Part shown: piece after piece, positions 6,706 through 9,843 of the stretch
How the letters are laid out: each line of letters begins with the position of its first letter
How positions within the stretch are numbered: the stretch's first letter is position 1
Assembly (NCBI GenBank): GCA_003153055.1
Contig: PMBV01000417.1
Coordinates: forward strand, 1-9,843
DNA from: Myxococcales bacterium
Lineage (GTDB): Bacteria; Myxococcota; Myxococcia; Myxococcales; Myxococcaceae
Length of the DNA: 9,843 nucleotides
Reading direction: 5' to 3'
Notes under the pieces: model-generated
What the model was told of the DNA's origin: nothing
Database searches by the model: none
The model's input: only the letters and a program-made list of their open reading frames with translations
Program-made: the position numbers and the translations under genes

Positions 6706-7901
6706 TCAAGCCCCACGGTTCGGAGAAGCTCAATCCGCTGTATGTGATGGACCCTCAGAAGCGCGCGGCCCTGGTGAAGGAGGCCGAGGCGCTGCCCTCC
6801 ATCGTCGTCTCGTCGGCGGCGGCGGCCAACGCGGTGATGCTGGGCGCCGGGTACTTCAACCCGCTGCTCGGCTACATGAACCTCGCCGACGCGGTCTCGG
6901 TGGCGGAGTCGATGAAGACGACCGCTGGGCTGTTCTGGCCGGTGCCCATCGTCAACGTGGTGAAGGACGCCAGCGGTCTTCGAGGGAAGAAGCGCATCGC
7001 CTTGCGGGATCCGAACGTCGCGGGCAACCCGGTCATCGCGATACAAGAGATCGTCGCCATCGAGGAGGCAACTCCGGCTCAGATGGAGCAGATGACCCAG
7101 AAGGTCTTCCGCACCACCGACCCCAAACACCCGGGCGTGGCGGCGTTCAACTCGGTGGGGAACACGCTCGTCTCCGGGCCCATTCAGGTCTTGAGCTTCT
7201 CGTACTTCGAGACCGATTTTCCCGAGACGTTCCGCACCGCGTACCAACTCAGAGGTCAGATGGAGGCCTTGGGGTGGAAGAAGATCGTCGCGTTCCAGAC
7301 GCGGAACCCGATGCACCGGGCCCACGAGGAGCTCTGCCGCATGGCCTACCAGGAGCTCAAGGCCGACGGGATCCTCATTCACATGCTCCTTGGCAAACTG
7401 AAGGCCGGTGACATTCCAGCCAACGTCCGCGACGCCTCCATTCGCAAGATGGTCGACCTGTACTTTCCGCGGAACACCGTGATGATCTCCGGCTACGGGT
7501 TCGACATGCTCTACGCCGGCCCGCGGGAGTGCGTGCTTCACGCCGTGTTCCGGCAGAACACCGGCTGCTCGCACCTCATCGTGGGCCGAGACCACGCCGG
7601 CGTGGGGACCTACTACGGCCCGTTCGACGCTCAGACGGTCTTCGACACCGAGGTTCCCAAGGGGGCGTTGCTCATCGAGATCTTCAGAGCCGACAACACC
7701 GCCTGGAGCAAGAAGCTCAACAAGGTGGTGATGATGCGAGACGCGCCGGACCACCTGCCGGAGGACTTCATCAACCTCTCCGGCACCAAGGTGCGGGAGA
7801 TGCTGGGCCAGGGGAAGGACCTGCCGGTCGAGTTCAGCCGGCCGGAGGTGGCTCACATCTTGATGAGGTATTACCAGTCGATTGACAACCCGGTGAGCTG
7901 A
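6702..7901 (+). CDS. sat: Sulfate adenylyltransferase (ATP sulfurylase), dissimilatory type
   Basis: Sat catalyses ATP plus sulfate to APS plus pyrophosphate in the cytoplasm, or the reverse in sulfur oxidisers, supplying or consuming the APS handled by AprBA. The 399-residue protein is of normal length for the single-domain homo-oligomeric enzyme. It shows the nucleotide-binding QTRNPMHRAHE (Q199-E209) with both HxxH histidines (205, 208), and GRDHAGVG (295-302). Between them lie HMLLGKLKAGDIPANVR and GYGFDMLYAGPRE, the form familiar from Sat of dissimilatory sulfate reducers. There is no APS-kinase domain. The start is GTG 6702, overlapping the qmoC stop, with AAGGAG six bases upstream; the frame is open further 5' but that extension is the out-of-frame shadow of qmoC. 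Finding sat after qmoC, not ahead of aprBA, differs from the usual sat-aprBA-qmoABC order. Confidence 0.97.
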   Translation: MIKPHGSEKLNPLYVMDPQKRAALVKEAEALPSIVVSSAAAANAVMLGAGYFNPLLGYMNLADAVSVAESMKTTAGLFWPVPIVNVVKDASGLRGKKRIALRDPNVAGNPVIAIQEIVAIEEATPAQMEQMTQKVFRTTDPKHPGVAAFNSVGNTLVSGPIQVLSFSYFETDFPETFRTAYQLRGQMEALGWKKIVAFQTRNPMHRAHEELCRMAYQELKADGILIHMLLGKLKAGDIPANVRDASIRKMVDLYFPRNTVMISGYGFDMLYAGPRECVLHAVFRQNTGCSHLIVGRDHAGVGTYYGPFDAQTVFDTEVPKGALLIEIFRADNTAWSKKLNKVVMMRDAPDHLPEDFINLSGTKVREMLGQGKDLPVEFSRPEVAHILMRYYQSIDNPVS

Positions 7902-7910
7902 GAACGTCGG

Positions 7911-7927
7911 GCCCCTTCCACAGGGGC
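7911..7927 (+). terminator. Hairpin just after sat, possible weak terminator
   Basis: GCCCCT, a five-base loop (TCCAC) and AGGGGC form a perfect 6-bp stem 9 bases after the sat stop. No T-run follows, so a classical intrinsic terminator is not supported. It may still slow polymerase or protect the 3' end of the operon mRNA. Confidence 0.35.
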
Positions 7928-7937
7928 GTCCACACTC

Positions 7938-8069
7938 ATGGCTCAGGTCATCGTCCGGCTGTCGCACGGGGAAGACATTCCCGAGCGGGTCGACTTCGCT
8001 GCCGTGAAGCCAGAGGTCGAGCGCAACGTGGGCGCGACGCGCGCGTCCTCTGGGTGCTCGGGCAGGTGA
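7938..8069 (+). CDS. Doubtful 43-codon ORF after sat
   Basis: An ATG-started frame encoding MAQVIVRLSHGEDIPERVDF and continuing to a TGA at 8067-8069. The first ~32 residues look protein-like (mixed charged and hydrophobic); the last ones (TRASSGCSGR) look like random high-GC translation. No convincing Shine-Dalgarno precedes it. It runs into the start of the frameshifted remnant at 8045, so it may be a broken gene end or chance. No family was recognised. Confidence 0.2.
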   Translation: MAQVIVRLSHGEDIPERVDFAAVKPEVERNVGATRASSGCSGR

Positions 8070-8166
8070 CCTCCTACACCCTCGGAGGTTCCTGCACGTG
8101 CCGCTCATCGCGGCCCTGGCCATCGTCGTGGTGCGCTTCTTCCAGGACCGAGGCGTCACCACCTGA
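8045..8166 (+). pseudogene. Frameshifted remnant resembling a DUF5670/lmo0937-type small membrane protein
   Basis: Two adjacent frames join into one plausible membrane peptide. Frame one (8045-8089) gives VLWVLGQVTSYTLGG; shifting by one base at about 8089, the next frame gives FLHVPLIAALAIVVVRFF up to a TGA at 8164-8166. Joined, they resemble the C-terminal two-thirds of the ~50-residue DUF5670 / lmo0937 family as I remember it: LWxLG-x-V-T-S-Y-T-x-GG, then (F/L)IH, then a hydrophobic helix ending in basic residues. The gap is explained by one missing base in GGTTCC. The usual N-terminal hydrophobic start (MLWTI-type) is not visible upstream, so the gene seems truncated as well as shifted. 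A sequencing or assembly error could also cause the shift. The second piece alone could be translated from GTG 8098 behind GGAGG (8084-8088). Confidence 0.5.
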
Positions 8167-8226
8167 GCGGCTCCCGCTGGAGCGCAGCCGGGGCCCCTGG
8201 AGCACCCGTGACCCCTTGAGCGCGTC

Positions 8227-8242
8227 TCCCGGCTGCCCGGGA
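8227..8242. other. GC-rich hairpin between the sulfur operon and the accessory module
   Basis: TCCCGG, loop CTGC, CCGGGA make a perfect 6-bp stem with a 4-base loop. No T-run is present on either side. It may be a weak two-way transcription barrier, but chance is not excluded in DNA this rich in G and C. The rest of 8167-8288 shows no convincing gene on either strand. Confidence 0.25.
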
Positions 8243-8288
8243 CGGACGAATCTTCCCGTGCGCGAGAGAGCGTCTGACCGGTGAGGTC

Positions 8289-8319
8289 GATCTCCGTTTG
8301 CACAGATCGCCGTTTGTGC
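8289..8319 (+). repeat. Tandem 15-bp imperfect repeats, likely operator for the xre gene
   Basis: GATCTCCGTTTGCAC (8289-8303) and GATCGCCGTTTGTGC (8305-8319) match at 12 of 15 positions with a 16-base period. The same stretch holds a five-base inverted pair, GCACA (8300-8304) and TGTGC (8315-8319). The site lies 38-68 bases before the ATG of an XRE-type regulator, as expected for self-regulation; binding is inferred. Confidence 0.45.
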
Positions 8320-8333
8320 GACGTGCAGCGTCG
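8319..8333. repeat. Short inverted repeat between the tandem repeats and the -10 element
   Basis: CGACG, spacer TGCAG, CGTCG is a perfect 5-bp inverted repeat centred where the -35 region of the proposed promoter would be. A regulator bound here would block polymerase, fitting self-repression by the XRE protein. The arms are short, so chance is possible. Confidence 0.35.
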
Positions 8334-8344
8334 TGTTTTCGCGG

Positions 8345-8350
8345 TACAAT
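8345..8350 (+). promoter_or_regulatory. -10-like TACAAT giving a possibly leaderless transcript
   Basis: TACAAT is one base from the sigma-70 consensus and ends 6 bases before the ATG at 8357. Transcription would then start at or very near the ATG, and no Shine-Dalgarno exists in that interval. The -35 position at 17-bp spacing reads CGTGCA, a poor match, so the promoter would be weak or need an activator. Confidence 0.4.
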
Positions 8351-8356
8351 GTCACC

Positions 8357-9466
8357 ATGACGAGGCTGGGTGCGGACATCAAGAACAGGCGTCTCGCCTT
8401 TCAGCTCCCCGTTGAGACCGTTGCCAACCTGGCAGGTTTGGACTCGCAGCGTCTGCTCGGCATCGAAGCGAGTGCGTTCGTTCCTTCGGCTTGGGAGCTT
8501 GCGGCGGTCGCCGAGGCCCTGGCATGCGACCCGGCGGAACTTCTCGCGGGGGGCGCCGAGGACCCCAGGCGAAGTGTTGCTCGCTTTCGTGGCGGCCAAG
8601 CCGCGATGGGACTCACCGGTGGCGATCTCCGGCTTCTGGCGCGCGGCGCTGAAGCGGGGCGAGTACTCGCCCATTTGAAATCTCGACTGGATGAGCCGGT
8701 GTCGCAGATTCCCTCGAATCGGCAAGTGCGCGGGCCCAGTGGGAGGCGGGAGCCATGGGCGGATGGCTACGATCTTGGCGCCGCCGCACGGGCGCTCTTG
8801 TCACCAGATGGGTCTATTCGATCCATTCAAGAGCTCTTCGAGGCCGCTGGAATCCATGTTGCGGGAGTGCAATTCGAGGGGAATGTCGAAGCTGCGAGTC
8901 TCTACGAAGTGGGAGCCTCACCCGTCATCCTGCTCAACACCCGAGCTCCGCGATTCGCCCATCCCCTCGCGAGGCGAGCGATCCTTGCGCATGAGCTTTG
9001 TCACCTGCTTCACGACGGGGGGGAGCGGGAACTGACGGTGGTGACGCGTGAGCAGGATGGAAGTGCCATTGAGCAACGTGCCAACGGGTTCGCGCCGTCA
9101 TTCATCGCGCCAAAGGAACTCGTGGTCTCAGCGATGAAGGTGAAAAAGGTGAGTCTGAAGGATCCGAAGGCGCTCGTCCTGGATCTGGCGAACGCATGGG
9201 GCTTGAGCTTCGAGGGGGCCGCATGGCATGCGAAGAACCTGAACCTGCTCGATCCTCGCGTTGCGGAAAAACTCGCCGCGGGGCCCAAAACCCAGATCCG
9301 GGTCGATTTTGAGCCTGACTTGCAAAGAACTCCGCCAGATCAATTCGGAATTGAGGTCAAGGCGACCGAACTCTCTGATGGCTTGCTCTCTGAGACCGCC
9401 ATAGTCGCTTGCGCTGAGGGTCTGATTTCCCGAGAACGGGCCAGCGAGATTCTCTCGCTCCGATGA
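8357..9466 (+). CDS. XRE helix-turn-helix protein with ImmA/IrrE zinc-peptidase domain
   Basis: A 369-residue fusion. The N-terminal ~60 residues (GADIKNRRLAF, then VANLAGLDSQRLLGIE) form an XRE/Cro-type DNA-binding fold. The C-terminal half is an ImmA/IrrE (COG2856-like) metallopeptidase with zinc motif HELCH (212-216), and ExxAN with Glu239 (EQRANGFAPSF) as probable third ligand, the usual spacing for the family. Relatives either cleave a paired repressor, as ImmA does in ICEBs1, or act as the regulatory half of toxin-antitoxin-like pairs. GTG 8333 would add eight residues lying inside the proposed promoter; ATG 8357 fits the HTH start better. The stop overlaps the next gene (ATGA), tying the two in translation. 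Codon use is less GC-biased in places than in the sulfur operon, hinting at a separate origin. The domains are clear; the target is not. Confidence 0.88.
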   Translation: MTRLGADIKNRRLAFQLPVETVANLAGLDSQRLLGIEASAFVPSAWELAAVAEALACDPAELLAGGAEDPRRSVARFRGGQAAMGLTGGDLRLLARGAEAGRVLAHLKSRLDEPVSQIPSNRQVRGPSGRREPWADGYDLGAAARALLSPDGSIRSIQELFEAAGIHVAGVQFEGNVEAASLYEVGASPVILLNTRAPRFAHPLARRAILAHELCHLLHDGGERELTVVTREQDGSAIEQRANGFAPSFIAPKELVVSAMKVKKVSLKDPKALVLDLANAWGLSFEGAAWHAKNLNLLDPRVAEKLAAGPKTQIRVDFEPDLQRTPPDQFGIEVKATELSDGLLSETAIVACAEGLISRERASEILSLR

Positions 9467-9837
9467 CCACCTGGATCGTCGATGATGGTCCTTTCGGCGA
9501 TCTGGCTATGTGCTTCGATGCCTCGTGGCGCTGGCCTGCGGCCACGCTCCACGTAGTCGAGACGGTGGCTCGTGGCGCCGCACGGGACAAGTCCGGGCGA
9601 CGTGGAAGGCTTCTCGCAATGAGCGACCAGAAGGGCGGTGAGTGTGTCGTCACTCACGTCGTCCCGGTCGATACGGCTGCGGGAAGAATGATCTACGGCC
9701 ACCTCCGGAGGAACTCCTCGACGAGTGACGAGCATCTGGGTGAGCATGAATCCATCGCCTACTGCGCGAAAGAGGACCCCACAGCGACATTTGTCGCAGC
9801 CGACAAACTGGCATGCTTCCTAGGTGACTGGTGTTAA
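9463..9837 (+). CDS. PIN-like nuclease domain protein, putative toxin partner of the XRE-ImmA protein
   Basis: A 124-residue protein that I do not recognise by name but whose pattern fits a PIN-domain ribonuclease. Acidic residues lie where PIN metal ligands occur: Asp7/Asp8 at the end of the first strand (WIVDDGPFG), Glu33 in LHVVETVAR, Glu94/Glu96 in LGEHESIAY, and Asp114 in TFVAADKLA. The LGExESIA-then-(F/V)xxxD order is typical of the PIN C-terminal half. It starts four bases inside the upstream gene (ATGA overlap), as toxin-antitoxin pairs often do. PIN-like DUF4411 proteins are known beside ImmA/IrrE-HTH genes, which supports the pairing. The protein ends only 10 residues after Asp114, short of the usual last strand and helix, so it may be truncated or a compact variant. 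Assignment rests on motif reading only. Confidence 0.6.
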   Translation: MTTWIVDDGPFGDLAMCFDASWRWPAATLHVVETVARGAARDKSGRRGRLLAMSDQKGGECVVTHVVPVDTAAGRMIYGHLRRNSSTSDEHLGEHESIAYCAKEDPTATFVAADKLACFLGDWC

Positions 9838-9843
9838 TCGGCC

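Noticed and set aside
6669..8303. 544-residue minus-strand open frame
   Set aside because: It lies antisense to sat, is rich in His, Arg, Val and Gly in the way of high-GC shadow frames, and shows no domain or ribosome site.
8333..8356. GTG 8333 as start of the XRE-ImmA protein
   Set aside because: The added residues fall on the -10-like element, there is no ribosome site, and the HTH domain begins right after ATG 8357.
8156..8725. 189-residue minus-strand open frame
   Set aside because: It is antisense to the HTH part of the xre-immA gene and spans its promoter; Arg-rich shadow composition.
1..9843. tRNA, rRNA, CRISPR array, insertion sequence or transposase
   Set aside because: Nothing of this kind was seen on either strand: no regularly spaced repeats, cloverleaf, terminal inverted repeats or transposase motifs.

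Overview
The window carries a dissimilatory sulfur-metabolism operon followed by a small accessory region. Every convincing gene is on the + strand. The sequence is strongly G+C rich by eye. A QmoC with both an iron-sulfur and a cytochrome b part points to a Gram-negative sulfate reducer or sulfur oxidiser, for example a high-GC Desulfobacterota or Myxococcota-like lineage. That placement is an inference from composition and gene content. No dsr genes are in view, so the direction of the pathway (sulfate reduction or sulfite oxidation) cannot be read from this window.

Positions 1-7901 are the operon. It starts inside aprA (adenylylsulfate reductase alpha, C-terminal 278 residues). Two small metal-binding proteins follow: an Ogr/Delta-like zinc-finger protein and a YkgJ-like cysteine-cluster protein. 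Then come qmoA, qmoB and qmoC (the quinone-interacting oxidoreductase that exchanges electrons with AprBA) and finally sat (sulfate adenylyltransferase). From the zinc-finger gene to sat the reading frames overlap by 4 bp (GTGA) or 1 bp (TGATG), with one 11-bp gap, and almost every start has a strong Shine-Dalgarno. The genes therefore look co-transcribed and translationally coupled. Sat activates sulfate to APS, AprBA reduces APS to sulfite, and QmoABC links that step to the membrane quinone pool. The two small metal proteins sit between the enzyme and its electron partner and have no established role that I know of.

Positions 7902-8356 hold no ordinary gene. There is a hairpin after sat, a doubtful 43-codon ORF, and a frameshifted remnant that reads like a small DUF5670/lmo0937-type membrane protein. 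Just before the next gene lie tandem 15-bp repeats, an inverted repeat and a -10-like element.

Positions 8357-9837 are a two-gene module with ATGA overlap: an XRE helix-turn-helix plus ImmA/IrrE zinc-peptidase protein, then a 124-residue protein with the spacing of acidic residues expected of a PIN-like nuclease. This resembles a type II toxin-antitoxin-like or phage-defence module. The PIN-like protein lacks the usual C-terminal end, so it is either a short variant or truncated.
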